A DNA stretch of 64,000 bases from Triglochin maritima (Eukaryota; Streptophyta; Magnoliopsida; Alismatales; Juncaginaceae). The notes below the pieces were generated by a model. That model ran no database searches, was not told where the DNA came from, and worked only from the letters and a program-made list of their open reading frames with translations. The position numbers and the translations under genes are program-made. The stretch spans positions 17,042,743 through 17,106,742 of the forward strand of contig OY821772.1 of assembly GCA_963682175.1 (NCBI GenBank), in the 5' to 3' direction. Shown in pieces: positions 10,704 to 22,654 of the stretch (the first letter of the stretch is position 1; each line of letters begins with the position of its first letter).

Positions 10704-11771
10704 TCAAGGAACATCAAATGAGAACATCAAGTCATGAGGACCAGAGACTTGCTGAGATGGGCAAACTTCACTGGTATCTGAGGTGTCGTGAGGGTGAAAG
10801 GTCAAAGCTGAAAGGCTCGAACCCCTCATGATATTGGTTGGGTGTGGGCAACAAAGAATGAAGTTGTGTTGCCTCACTAGGGTTTAGTTGCTCATCGAAC
10901 AAAACCCTCCAACCAATAGGCGGGTGCATCGGGATGAGTTCCTCAAGCTCATTCGATGGATGCTGCAGACCTGCATCACTAAGAATGGGGCTTCTCCCCA
11001 AGTCATCCAACAAGGACCTCCCACCATCACTTAGATCATCAAGCATAAGCTCGGTCATAGGTGGGTCCTTGTTGGAGTCAAAATGAAGCTCAAGTGGCTC
11101 AATGGTCATGGGACATGAGGTAGAGACACCTTCTGGTATAGGCGTATGATGAGGTGTCTCACTCTCACTAGTACTCTCAACTGAATCGTGCAACGAACAC
11201 TCCCTTTGGACATTCATGTTCGAGGCCAGCTCACTCTGTTGCATTGCAAAGACAGGCAATGAGTTTTCGCTGGGCCCATGAACATTCTCAACGGGTTGCA
11301 TTGGGGTTAGGGGTGTTCGTTGATTTTATGGTGCTTTCTCCAATTGCAAATGAGATTTAGATTTAAAGGTTCATCCATGGGTTCTTGTTGCCTACCAGAG
11401 TTGAACACTTGAAACTCGGCACTCATGTTACCGAATGAGAGCTTCATAAGACCATTTCTACAATTAATCAAGGCATTGGAGGTGGCCAGAAATGGTCTAC
11501 CCAAAATCAAAGTTATTTAAGAGTGGGTGTTCGCAACAGGATTGGTATCGAGGACAACAAAATCGACTGGAAATATAAAATCTCCAACTTTGATAAGCAC
11601 GTCCTCAATAATCCCCATGGGAATAGGAATGGATCTATCCGCCAATTGAAGGGTGATCTTAGTTGGTTTCAATTCTCCCAAGTTCAATTGTTGATAAACA
11701 TGGAATGGGAGGAGGTTGACCGATGATCCTAAATCAAGCAAAACATTCCTCATTCTAGTGTCCCCTATCAT
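10704..11771 (-). pseudogene. Element B protease and C-terminal tail (broken)
   Basis: The protease motif LLDLGSSVNLLP (near 11700-11740) keeps the D-L-G-S catalytic signature. The second motif, ILGRPFLATSNAL, lies near 11470-11510. Between them CAA has become TAA at about 11517. A one-base change near 11340 shifts the frame before the tail. The tail ends with a match to the FDVP stop of A, whose TGA lies at 10704-10706. Read from the tail start, the acidic linker and the IGWRVLFDEQLNPSEATQLHS block match A and J. Confidence 0.85.
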
Positions 11772-11807
11772 ACACTGAATAGTAGGACACCCAGAGTCCT
11801 TGTATTT

Positions 11808-13692
11808 TTAGTTGGTGGGATTGGACAAAAGTGAGCTGATATTTGCAGCCAAGAATGCTTTCTTAGGAACATTGGTCTTCCTCTTGGTTGTGCAGAGATC
11901 CTTCAACACTTTAGCATATTGAGGTATTTGTTGGATGACATCCAACAAGGGGATGTTAACCTTTACTTGCTTAAACACCTCTAATATCTTGTCCATGTTG
12001 TCACTCTGCTTTTTGGTTAAACTACTTGGATAGGAAGCTTTTGGCAGGTAGGTTTTCTGTGGTGCCTGAGAAGGAAGCCTTGGTGTATTACCCCCACCCT
12101 CAGCTTCTTCTTCACCACCATTCCAACTAAGGGGCTGCATAGATGGTGGTGGTGGTGGCACAGAAATGTGATTGTCAACCTGCTTTCCTTTCCTTAAGGT
12201 CACAATGGAATTGACATGGTGAACAAGTTCCTCCACGTGGTTCACTTGCCTCCCCCGAGGTACGACATTCTCATTTTGCATGTATTGTTGCTGGTACATG
12301 CGGGCGTTAGCCTCAGGCTGGCTACGAAAAGACCCTCTCTCCCTTTCATGTACAGACTGAGCCAATTGGCCCATCTGAAGCTCTAGAGATTTGATGGTCT
12401 GCTGATTTGAAGTGAGAACTTGACTCGTAGTTGACATAAAAAATTTCAATGAGTTTTCAAGTCCACGAGTCAAGGTCTCAAGCGAATTGAATTGGGTTTC
12501 CATATTATTGGAATTTGGGAAACCCGATTGATTGGTGGTTTGCGCTTGGGGTGGCTGATAGGAATGTGCATGCATGGGAGGTTGGTGTGATTGGTAATGT
12601 GGTCTAGAGGAGTTTGAAGCACCACCCGGGGCATTAGTTTGGTTCCATGAAAAATTGGGGTGGTTCCTCCATCCAGGATTATAAGATGATGAGAATGGGT
12701 CATTCCTGTCTCTATCATAGATGGCGTTGACACACTCCATCTTAGGAGGAATGGAGCATTAAGGCCGCCATGCGCGCCTCGGTGGTCGTAGTGGTATCGA
12801 CAACAAATGCGGCACCCGATCTAGTTGAGTTTGCATTCGCGATCCTCACTCCTATGCTAGATGATGCTGGTTGTTCCCTCACACTCTCCCATTGCATGGT
12901 TTTCTCAGCAAGGTCTTCTAGGAAAGCCCATGCCTCCCTTTCATCCTTTTCCAGGAACTCTCCTTGACACATGGACTCAAGGAGAGTTCTTGACGGGATG
13001 TGAAGACCTTCGTAAACAATCTGACAAAGACGCCACAACTCGATGCCATGGTCAGGGCATGAGGATAGTATCTCCTTGAACCTCTCTAAGTATGCATGGA
13101 ATGGTTCGGTCTCATGTTGATAGAACGAATTGATTTCGTTCCTTAATTTTTGAGTCTGATGATTTGGGAAGTACTTCTTGAGGAATGCAGATTGAAACTC
13201 ATCCCAAGTCCTAAAGGCATTCGCCTGGTTGCTGTACAACCACTTCTTGGCGTCATCCTTCAGCGCAAAGGGGACAAGCCAAAGATGGATGGAGTCTGTG
13301 CTAAGTTGTTGCAGCTTGAACATAACACAGACCTCCTCAAATTCCCTGAGAAAGATATAGGGGTCACCTTGCCCAGTGAAATGAGGGAGCATGGAGATAA
13401 ACTGAGGCTTAACCTCAAAATGGTTCCCATTAGCCTCTGGAAATACGATGCATGATGGTAGAGTAGTACGGCTCGGGTAGCATCGATCACGTAGAGGTAC
13501 GGGAGCGACAACTGGAAGCACAGGTCGAAGAGGTGGGTCCAGCAACTGCTCCTCCTCACGGAAATTAGCAGCCATTGAACCCGAACTGCGTGCGACACGA
13601 GAGGAGGAAGGTGTCGAGAAATCGATGACCGAAGCTGGATTGACAACGTTCCTCGTCAAACGACCCCTCTTGTCTCGTGTCCACGAAAGCAT
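11808..13692 (-). pseudogene. Element B gag (broken; zinc knuckle deleted)
   Basis: The gag domain is uninterrupted from the ATG at 13692 to about 12750 and includes FEEVCVMFKLQQL, LKDDAKKWLYS and FLKKYFPNH. Compared with J, about 115 bp is missing at about 12754 (J 51434-51548). This removes the whole CCHC knuckle and shifts the frame. The frame then resumes (12740 to 11808) through the Q/P-rich linker and the protease N-terminal part, and ends at a TAA just after NPTN. Without a knuckle this copy could not bind RNA in the usual way. Confidence 0.86.
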
Positions 13693-14802
13693 ACACAAAG
13701 GTGCACGCACACAAACCAAAACCTTTTTTTCTTTTTTTTTTTCTTTTTTTTCAAAGAATGTGCGTAGAGGAGAAGACGGGGGAACACAGGAGAGAAAGAA
13801 TGACTCAGGAGAGAAGGGAAGAAGTCCTTATGCTACGGCGGATGGGTACAGGTAGAAGCACACAAGCAAACAAGGCTCAAGCAATCCTAAGGTCGTTATA
13901 GGTCCTTACAGCTAGACGACGCCTAACTACGAGGTCACACGGCCTCAACACGCCTCACCTCCCTACGATGAGGACCACAAAGCCCAGCAAGTGAGCCAAG
14001 TTCCGGGGATCTTGTCTCTTCTACTATCGACAAAGTGGGCAACGCCGATCAGGTCATGACGGTCGGGGCCGGATCACTCTCCTAATGCGTCTGAATTCCT
14101 TAAGGGCAATGTCTACTTGATTTTAAAATTGGGCTCTTGATTAGTGTGGTTTTTGGGGTGAAGGAAAGGGTGATGAAATCCCCCACCTTATCTTTTATGG
14201 GACATCACCTCCTTAGTAGCGTTTTGGAGTCCTAATCTAGCAATCAACTCTCCAAACAAACGCTCAACTCACACTTGTTTCAATGCACTTCCTACTAACT
14301 AATGCATGTTCATACGAAATGCATGAATGAGAGTAGAAGGTGCGTACCTCACGCCAACACTCAGCAACTGAAAATAAAGCTAAAATGAAAGAAAATCTAT
14401 AGGCCTAAGTCACATACATGATGCATGACTTAAACAAAAAGAATGCCTAATCTTTTGCTTTGAGTTTTAGGGTCCAAGTTGCTTAAAGGAGATTTGATTA
14501 TGGATCTGGGAACCAACTATAAGTCAAAACATGCCAAATTAAGTCCCAGATCACTACATCAATTATTCAAACAGACCAAACAAATAAGAGAGTAAACAGA
14601 GCTTACCAGACCGCCAATTCGCGGTCTCAGGCCGCTGATTAGCGGTCTCAAGCTGCTGATTGGCGGTCTGAAGTGCCCAGATTGCCTCACAACTTCTCCA
14701 GGTGTTTCTCCTGGCGACTCCAAGTCTCTTCAAACAAAGAAAAACTACAAAACACAAATTAAATCCACTGGAATCGTCCAAACAAGAGTCTGGACTAGCA
14801 CC
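13693..14802 (-). other. 5' leader of element B
   Basis: This is the untranslated leader between primer site and gag ATG. It holds three tandem palindrome-like units at 14609-14670 and the conserved island at about 14161-14204. The shared GATCAGGTCATGACGGTC block lies near 14047-14065, and a T-rich (A-rich in sense) tract at 13723-13752. No coding evidence on either strand. Confidence 0.72.
14609..14670. promoter_or_regulatory. Three tandem palindrome-like hairpins in leader of B
   Basis: GACCGCCAATTCGCGGTC is followed by two units of the form GC(C/T)GCTGATT(A/G)(G)CGGTC spaced by a few bases. The outer GACCGC/GCGGTC stems are largely kept while the centres vary. Most other leaders have one or two units. 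Confidence 0.6.
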
Positions 14803-14820
14803 TCCCCGACAACGACGCCA
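14803..14820 (-). other. Primer-binding site of B (tRNA-Asp type)
   Basis: The minus strand reads TGGCGTCGTTGTCGGGGA, against TGGCGCCGTTGCCGGGGA expected from the 3' end of plant tRNA-Asp (two mismatches). It sits six bases inside the 5' LTR end. Confidence 0.85.
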
Positions 14821-14826
14821 AAAACT

Positions 14827-16207
14827 TGTTGAACGTTTTAATTAAACGGCAAGTACACGGTTGCATTGAAGTGGTGGCAAATACGGGTCGTCCTCAGGGA
14901 GATGACCAGCCTCTCGTTTGCACGAAATCAAGTGGCGAGAAAAATGAAGAAGATAGTTGAGTATGCTACTCTACGCTACGCTACACTACGAAATACGAAA
15001 TGTGAAAGATAGCAACAAACGATTAACTAAAACTTAACTAAGAATGAAAGAAGAGTGCTGGAATACAGAAGTGGTAAACCCCAAAGGGGTGGAGTGAGTG
15101 CACACATGCAAAGAGGTGGGTATTGAACACATTCATTAAGCACAAATGAAGGTGGTGTTATCATGCATAGGAAGTGTCTAAATGTTATGGCAAAACCTAT
15201 CAATCTATTCACCAACTTAGTTGATTAACATTTACATATGCAAGTTGTTTATTTCAGAACCTAAACAAGCATGACAGGTGTCTAATTATTTTGGCAAAAC
15301 CCATCAAGTTATAAATTCTATCCTAAACAACCAAGCATACATTCATGTTTTGTCAACACATTGTAAATAAAGCATTCATTCCATTCTCTAATGCATGTAT
15401 GAACATCTACTCCACCCCCAAAAGGGATGGAACTACTCACTACACGTTACACTAATTATTAAACTAAGCAAAGAAAGCATATTAACTAAGCTACTAAAAC
15501 TAATGAAATGAAATTAAACAAAGTAAAACAAACAACAAGAAACTTACAACATAATGAAGAAACTTTTATTAACAAATGACTCACATTTCAAGTAGCATCC
15601 TCCTACTTTAGTGTGTGCTTCAAGGCATCACTTCTAGTAGGAAGAATAGCCACCCAAAATATGGAGTCATTAAAATGGAAGGTGAAGAGTTCTATTTATA
15701 GCTAGAGAAAAATCTAATACGGGACAATTCCCCGATGTGGGACTAAACCAATACCAAAAATACGCTAAACAAACATTAAAACAAGTCCAGGAGAAATCTT
15801 GGCGGACCTGGGCTGATCCAGACCGCCAATTGGCGGTCTAAGAAGTCCGGATCCAGTTCAATCTTGTTCTGGGCTTTGCTTGGTGTATTTGGTGGTCTTG
15901 GATGCATCTACTTCGTTTCTTGGAGCTCCGACCCGAATCGAATTGGTAAAATACTCCCCATGATGGTGTGGAGTATTCTGTTTTGCTCTTAGGTCCTTAT
16001 GTCTTACATTCAGGTCCTTCTCCCTTGCATCTTGGTCCCTAGATCTCACAATTCAGTCCTTTTTCCCAGCTTTTGGGTTCTTTTCTGCTTCATCTCTTCA
16101 AACCTATTTATTCCTGAAAACTAAACATAAAACTCATAACATAGCATTATTTAGGTGAAAGATAATGGATATAAGATACAAATATAAGCATGAAATGATG
16201 TCAATCA
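14827..16207 (-). repeat. 5' LTR of element B
   Basis: The 1,381-bp LTR runs from TGATTGACATC (16207) to CGTTCAACA (14827) on the minus strand. A perfect palindrome lies at 15821-15838 and the TATA box (plus-strand TATTTATA) at 15693-15700. A CCCACATCGGGGAA block lies just upstream of the TATA. Hairpin-forming CCCC/GGGG pairs and two copies of the GTGTCTAA motif lie downstream, towards the primer site. Confidence 0.9.
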
Positions 16208-16212
16208 ACCAC
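16208..16212. repeat. TSD of element B, right copy (ACCAC)
   Basis: ACCAC follows the LTR end TCAATCA and matches 7042-7046. Confidence 0.88.
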
Positions 16213-17302
16213 TCTCGTCTCGTGCCCACGAAAGCATGCACAAAGATGCACATATACAAACCAAAACTTTTTTTAACAAAGAATGTGCGTAGAAGAGAAG
16301 AGGGCGAACACAGGATAGAAAGAATGACGCAGGAGAGAAGGGAAGAAGTCTTTATGCTACGGTGGATGAGTACAGGTAGAAGCACACAAGCAAACAACGC
16401 TTCAAGCAATCCTAACGTCGCTATAGGTCCTTACAGCTAGACAACGCCTAACTGCGAGGTCACACGACCTCAACACGCCTCACCTCCCTACGACGAGGAC
16501 CACAAAGCCCAGCAAGTGAGCCAAGATCCGGAGATCTCGTCTCTCCTACTATCGACAGAGTGGGCAATGTCGATCAGGTCATGACGGTCGGGACCAGATG
16601 ACTCTCCTAATGCGCCCGAAATCCTTAGGGCCAATGTCTACTTGATTTTAAAAATTAGGCTCTTGATTAGTGTGGTTTGTGGGGGCGAAGGGAAGGGTGA
16701 TGAAATCCCCCACCTTATCTTTGGGACAGCCCCTCAGCAGCGTTTTGGAGTCTTAATCTAACAATCAACTTTCTAAACAAACACTTAACTCACACTTGTT
16801 TCAATGCACTTCCTACTAACTAATGCATGTTCATATGAAATGTATGAATGAGAGTAAAAGGTGCGTACCTCATGCCAGCACTCAACAACTGAAAATAAAG
16901 CTAAAATAAAAACAATCTACATGCCTAGGTCACATACATGATGCATGACCTAAACAAGAAAGAATGCCTAATCTTTTGCTTTGGGTTTTAGGGTCCAAGT
17001 TGCTTAAAGGAGGTTTGATTATTGATCTGGAAACAAACTATAAGTCAAAACATGCCAAATCAAGTCCCAGATCACTACATCAATTATGGAAACAAGATAA
17101 AGAATATAGAAGGGAAACATGGCTCCCCAGACCGCCAATTGGCAGTCTCAGACCGCTGATTAGCGGTCCAAAGTGGCCAAGTTGCCTCTTAATTTCTCCA
17201 GCTAACTCTGTTGGCGACTTCAAGTCTCCTGAAACAAAGAAAAACTACAAAACACAAATTAAATCCACTCGAATCGTCCAAACAAGAGTCTGGACTGGCA
17301 CC
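16213..17302 (-). other. Gag start and 5' leader of element C
   Basis: The gag ATG is at 16237, reading MLSWARDE as in the other members, and is cut off by B after about ten codons. The leader carries the conserved island (about 16691-16722), the GATCAGGTCATGACGGTC block (16573-16590) and two palindrome-like units at 17130-17147 and 17151-17168. Confidence 0.75.
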
Positions 17303-17320
17303 TCCCCGACAACGGCGCAA
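17303..17320 (-). other. Primer-binding site of C (tRNA-Asp type)
   Basis: The minus strand reads TTGCGCCGTTGTCGGGGA, two mismatches from the tRNA-Asp complement, next to the LTR end at 17327. Confidence 0.82.
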
Positions 17321-17326
17321 AAAACT

Positions 17327-18624
17327 TGTTTAATCGTTTAAACTACCACAAATACGGGTCGTCCACAGGGAGGTGAGCAGCCTATCGTTTGCACGAAATC
17401 AAGTGGCAAAAATAGGGAAGAGAGTTTGATTATCCTACTCTACGCTACACTACACTACGAAGTACGAAATGTGAAAGAAAGTAGCAAACGATGAACTACC
17501 AAACTAAACTAAGAACTAAATAAGTGCTGGAATTCAGAAATAGAAAGACCCTAAGGGGTGGAGTTAGTGCACACATACAAAGAGGTGGGTGTTGAACACA
17601 TTCTTTATGCACAAATAAGGGTAGTGTTATTATGCATAGGAAGTGTCTAAATGTTATGGCAAAACCTATCAATTCATTCACTATCCTAGTTGACTAACAT
17701 ATACATACACAAGCTGGTTTATTTCAGAACCTAAACAAGCATGAGAGGTCTCTAATCATTTTGGCAAAACTCATCAAGTTATAAGTTCTATCCTAAACAA
17801 TTAAGCATACATTCATGTTTTATCAACACATTGTAAATAAAGCATTCATTCCATTCTCTAATGCATGTATGAACATCTAAGTAAGGAAAGCATATTAACT
17901 AAGCTACTAAAACTAATGAAATGAAATTAAACAAAGTAAAACAAGTAACATGAAACAAACAACATAATAATGAAACTTTTATTAAAATGACTCACAATTC
18001 AAGTAGCATCCTCCTACTTTTAGTGTCTGCTTCAAGGCCTCACAACTAGTAGGAAGAATAGCCACTCAAAATGTGAAGTGATTACAATAGAAGGTGAAGA
18101 GTTCTATTTATATCCAAAGAAAAAGGCAATCCGGGACAATCCCCTGACGTGGGACTAAACCAATACCAGAAATGGACTAAATACACACTAATACGCGACC
18201 CACCAAAATCATAGCGGATTTAGGCCAAAACAAACCGTTAATTAGCGGTCTTGGACTGCCAATGGGCGGTCTATATAGTCTGGATCCGGCTGGAATTTAT
18301 TCTGGGGTTTTCTGGATTTTTTTGTCGGTCTTTGATACATCTACTTTGTTTATTGGAGCTCCGACTCGAATCTAATTAGATGGTGTGGAGTTTTCTGTTT
18401 TGCTCTTTGGTCCTTCGATCTTATGTTCATGTCCTTCTCCCTTGCATCTTTGTCCCCAGGTCTCACAATTCAGTCCTTTTTCCCTGCATTTGGGTCCTTT
18501 TATGCTTCATCTCTTCAAACCTATTTATTTCTGAAATTTAAACATAAAACTCGTCACGTAGCATTGTTTAGGTGAAAGATAATGGATATAAGATACAAAT
18601 ATAAGCATGAAATGATGTCAATCA
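17327..18624 (-). repeat. 5' LTR of element C
   Basis: The 1,298-bp LTR ends GATTAAACA next to the primer site and starts TGATTGACATC at 18624. It is shorter than its relatives because of two small deletions, near 17344 (loss of the GCAAGTGCACGG block) and near 17880 (loss of a CCACCCC/GGGG hairpin and its flank). The TATA box (TATTTATA) is at 18105-18112. The palindrome pair is degenerate (about 18230-18270). Confidence 0.87.
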
Positions 18625-19614
18625 ATAAACATGAGGAAACTTAGTGCGGGAAGTGTCTAAATAGTATGCCAAGACCCATCAAAAATCCCCCATCATGTAG
18701 ATGATTAAAACACCCCCGATGAATATATAAACATGCAAGTCTACACAATCAAAAATTCATCAAACATCCAAACTTCACAACATATATGTACATCATCTCC
18801 ACCCCCCAAAGGGGGATGAAACTACTCACACATTATTAAGCTAACATTCATATTAAGGAAAGAAAACATGCAAATTATTGCTACGAAGATTAAAACAAAC
18901 GAAATTAACTAAACATGAAAGACTTAAAAGAAACACAAAGAAACTAACAAAATATTTTTTATTGCTCACTCACATTACAAGTAGTCTCTCTCCACCAGAG
19001 TTTTGCTCCAAGGCTTTTCTCCTAGTAGAGAGAATGACCACCAAGAGATTAGATGTTTACAAAGGAGGAGGAAAGTTCTATTTCTAGTGATGAAAAAGGT
19101 AACCGGGGACAATTCCCTGGTATAAGACTAAACACTTACTATAAATGGACATAAAATAACATAATCGAACACCCGACTAAACCATGAACCATTTGAAGTG
19201 ATTTGGACTGCTAATTGGTCGTGTGGCACAACCAATTGGTGGTCTGGATTGATTGGATTGAGTCTGGATTTCAATGGCTTGTTTCTGGCTTGATTTTTTG
19301 ATGTTTGGTGAACCTGATTTGGTTTTTGATGTTTAGGCCTGAATCTAATTGCCAATATACTCCTCATGATGGTGTGGAGCTTCTTGATTTTCTCATTGGT
19401 CCATCTGTTTTACATCCGGGTCATTCTCTATTGCATCTCAGTCCATAAGTCTTGCAACATAGTCCTTTTCCTTACTTTTAAGTCCTTTTTGAGTTTCTTC
19501 TTCGCAACCCTTTTTTATTTCTGAAAGTTAAACATAAAACTCGTTACGTAACATTTCTTAGGCTAACAATAAAGTATATAAGACACAAATATATGCATGA
19601 TATGACGTCAATGA
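18625..19614 (-). repeat. Partial 3' LTR of element D
   Basis: This is LTR sequence of the same family as solo LTR E (compare 23297-24274), interrupted at its left by C. It ends at GTCAATGA (19614), where a polypurine tract AATACCCCCACACCTAACTT (plus-strand view) begins. One GTGTCTAAATAGTATGCC motif copy lies near 18648. Confidence 0.8.
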
Positions 19615-20903
19615 AATACCCCCACACCTAACTTTTGCTAGTCCTGAGCAAAACAAAGAAAAAGAAAAATGAAAGAGAGGAAATCCTCACTCACTTTCGT
19701 AGGAATCACACATGCACTTAGCACGTGCAACAAGCCGTTAAACCTCCTTGTCACCAAGGAGGAGTAGTGTTGTCTCCTGAGGTTTTCAGCGGATATACCC
19801 ACAAAATCCGAACATAGATGCATTATTCAACCTAGCAACACGACTCGATGGGCTTATCTTTATCGATCATAGGATACAGTAATACTACGAGCCGAGTCTA
19901 TATATGTAATCAATCCACACACCTAGCCTAATGAATCATTCGTACAACTTAGTTAATGACTTAAGTGACCGACATGAGCAACTTTAACATCCTCAAGTGA
20001 TACAAAGTGTAAAGTTCATTAATGTTCTTATTTGTCTTTTTTTTCTTCTTCTTATTGGAGCATTATGATTTACACTAGTTGGTGTTTGATTCTCCGAAGT
20101 TCAGGTTTTGTGCATCATTGCCTATGGGGACTTACACTATTACGTACACCTTCTCCCAAATCTCCACATAGGGTGATCCCTACCAGATGACTCGAAACCA
20201 CCAGGCACTAAGTCAGATGACTCGAAACCACGAGGCACTAAGTCCCTTCGGACCTAATTTCCCGAGTGATAGGACTCGTGTGAGAAGTGAGAACACCAGT
20301 TATTTATTATCTACATGGGAAGCAAAACCCCTACACTTAAAGTTTCACAACAAGATTTTAATGGTCTCTGACTATGACAAACTTCCTTATACTAACAGAC
20401 TAATTATTTGTCTCACTAGGTTCAGGGTGGACTTCTTTAATTGTTTGAGTACTGAAACCATATGATTACTCACCCCCCGAGGGAAGACCGGGGTGCATTC
20501 TTACGACATGATAAGACGTAAAGCTAGTATACTAGAAATCTTAATGCATCATGTTCAAGTAAATTCTTGGAGCTTCTCTTTTGATTGCCTCATAATGGTT
20601 TTGCACATGCTAAACACATGCAAAACCCACAAAACATTTTCTTTCGCAAACACATGAAGATTTTTGAAAGAAATGAAAATTTTAAAGCACTAGGCAAGTA
20701 AAAGAAGACAAGTCACCCAAGGATCATGGCAAGCAGATATCGATATTAAATGTCACACACTAACATGACCCTATCAATACAAAGACACGACCCTGTACAC
20801 ACGTAAAACACCCCCACACTTACTTCATGCATTGTTCTCAATGAATGTGAGCATGATAGTACATCGATTTATGCAAGAAAAAGAAAAGATCTCCCAATGT
20901 GAA
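19615..20903 (-). other. Element D 3' noncoding remnant
   Basis: It is homologous to the 3' noncoding region of A and I, from the polypurine tract inward, and ends abruptly at about 20903 inside the block that follows the internal G-run tract. No gag remains. A 30-bp unit is tandemly doubled at 20184-20243. Confidence 0.7.
20184..20243. repeat. 30-bp tandem duplication
   Basis: CAGATGACTCGAAACCAC(C/G) plus the following bases to AAGT occurs twice in a row with one difference. Related elements have a single copy. Confidence 0.85.
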
Positions 20904-20968
20904 TCACGATATTGGGGTAAAATAGAGGATATATAGCATGAATATGATGTATGATATGCTACTAATCA
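20904..20968 (-). repeat. H-type LTR fragment (first 64 bp) of element D2
   Basis: The reverse complement of 20906-20968 matches the first bases of the H LTR at 58991-59055, including TATATAGCATGAATATGATG in the plus view. It sits directly against a shortened polypurine region at 20969. Confidence 0.72.
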
Positions 20969-22511
20969 AGTACCCCGAGCAAAATAAAGAAATAAAAAAT
21001 GAAAGAAAGGAAAACATACGAAATATAAGGAAATCCGAACTCACTTTCAGAGGAATCATGGTTGCACTTAGCACGTGCAACAAGCCGTTAAACCTCCTTG
21101 TCGCCAAAGAGAAGTGGTGTCTCTTGAGGATTTTCAGTGGATACACCCACAAAATCCGAACCTAGATGCATTATTCAACCTAGTAGACGACTCGAAGGAC
21201 TCTTTTTTGTCAATCATTGGACACAGTAATTCTACGGGCCAACTCTATATAGGTATTTAGTCCACACACCTAGCCTAATGAACCATTCGTGTAAGTTAAT
21301 GAAGGACTTAAGTGACAGACATGGGCAACCTTAACATCCTCAAGTGATACAAAGTTTAAAGTCCATTATGGTTCTTATTTGTCTTTTATTTTATCATCAT
21401 TTTTCTTTCTTTTTGGAGAAGTATGGATTACACTAGTTGGTATTTGATTCTCCCAGGGTCGGGTTTCGTGCATCATTGCCTATGAGGACTTACACTATCA
21501 CGTACACCTTCCCCTAAATCTCCACATAGGACGATCCCTCCCACCCGTGTAATGGGAGTTTGGTCGGTGCATCCCCAGTCATATGACTCAAAAGTACCAG
21601 GCACTAAGCCCCTCAAATCTAATTTCCCGAGTGATAGGAGTCGTTGGAGAAGAGAGAACACTACATATTTATTATCTATATGGGAACCAAAACCCTACAC
21701 TTAAGGTTTCACAAAAAGAGTTTAAGGGTCCCTGACTACGACAAACTTCCTTATACTAACAGACACGAATTATTTGACTCACTCGGTTCAGGATGGACTT
21801 CTTTAATTGTTTGAGTACTGAAACCCTATGATTACTCACCCCCTGAGGGAAGACTGGGGTGCATCTTTACGACTCGATAAGACCAAAGCTGGTATACTAG
21901 ATTTCCTAATGCATCATGTTCAAGACAATTTTGGGATCGTTCTTTTTACTTTGCCTCTCAATGGTTTTGCTCATGCTAAACATACGTAGGACCCACAAAA
22001 CATTTTTTTCACAAAGACATGAAGATTTTGAAAGAAATGTGAAAATTTAAAGCACAAGGCAAGCAAAAGAAGATAGGTCACCCAAGGATCATGACAAACA
22101 GATATATCAATATTAATTGCAACACACTAACATGACCCTAGCAATGCACACAAAAGACTTGACAATGTACACACGTAAAACACCCCCCACACTTACTTCA
22201 TGCATTGTCGTCAATGAATGTCAGCATGATACTACATGGATTTATGCAAGAAAAAGAAAAGATCTCACCAACTTGAAGCACAAAGGGAAGTTCACGATTA
22301 TATTGACGGACACAAACCAGAATTCCCCTCAAAACGTGTGAAATATTAAAGAAGGGAGACAAATACGTGAAACAAATGAGACACAAATACACAAGGGTTG
22401 CGGCCCACAACAATAAATGCTCACTCTTGGAGTCTTCCTTCTTTTCTCTTCTTTTTTTTTCTTCTTCAAATATAACTATGTACAACAATGGACTCCAATT
22501 TTCATTTGTCA
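20969..22511 (-). other. Element D2 3' noncoding region
   Basis: This is a second full 3' noncoding region with the same block order as in I and A: the TTGCACTTAGCACGTGCAAC block, pyrimidine tract, TTGGGA...TCTTTTTACT block, internal G-run tract near 22180-22195, and the segment before the gag-pro stop. The polypurine tract has lost about 20 bp next to the LTR fragment. No gene is seen. Confidence 0.7.
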
Positions 22512-22580
22512 AGGAACATCAAATGGGAACCCGCCGAGCTAGAAATGCAACTACCGTGGCTCGCAACATAAGAAACATGA
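22509..22580 (-). pseudogene. Element D2 gag-pro C-terminal fragment
   Basis: On the minus strand the end of the frame reads ...GFPFDVP-stop style sequence, matching the last residues of element I's gag-pro (43346-43420). It is cut off at about 22570-22580, where similarity to the element ends. Confidence 0.65.
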
Positions 22581-22654
22581 TTTTTATTAAGAGGTTTATG
22601 AACCAAGGATGGAGGTTCATGCCTCTCAGAACCAGGGTCTGGTATCTTGCTACA
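22581..22654. other. Unassigned short segment
   Basis: About 75 bp lies between the end of D2 similarity and the start of solo LTR E. I recognise nothing in it. It could be the outer part of the copia LTR whose remainder begins at 24275. Confidence 0.4.

Larger units (their letters stand above)
7047..16207 (-). mobile_element. Element B: complete gag-protease-only Ty3/gypsy element
   Basis: This 9.16-kb minus-strand element has both LTRs, a primer site, leader, broken gag-pro, 3' noncoding region and polypurine tract, bounded by the 5-bp TSD ACCAC. It is inserted into the gag start of C. The two LTRs (1,387 and 1,381 bp) differ by several percent by eye. There is no RT, RNase H or integrase, so movement must have been in trans. 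Oddities are a deletion of the zinc knuckle and a tandemly doubled 3' noncoding segment. Confidence 0.92.
16208..18624 (-). mobile_element. Element C: 5' part (gag start, leader, PBS, 5' LTR)
   Basis: This is a minus-strand element split by B (and on its far side by A). Visible parts are the gag start (16208-16237 plus 6986-7046), leader, primer site and 5' LTR. The rest lies outside the window beyond A. The right end abuts ATAAACATGAGG, a sequence found uninterrupted inside LTR E near 23297, so C is inserted in the LTR of D. The predicted TSD is within ATAAAC. Confidence 0.85.
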
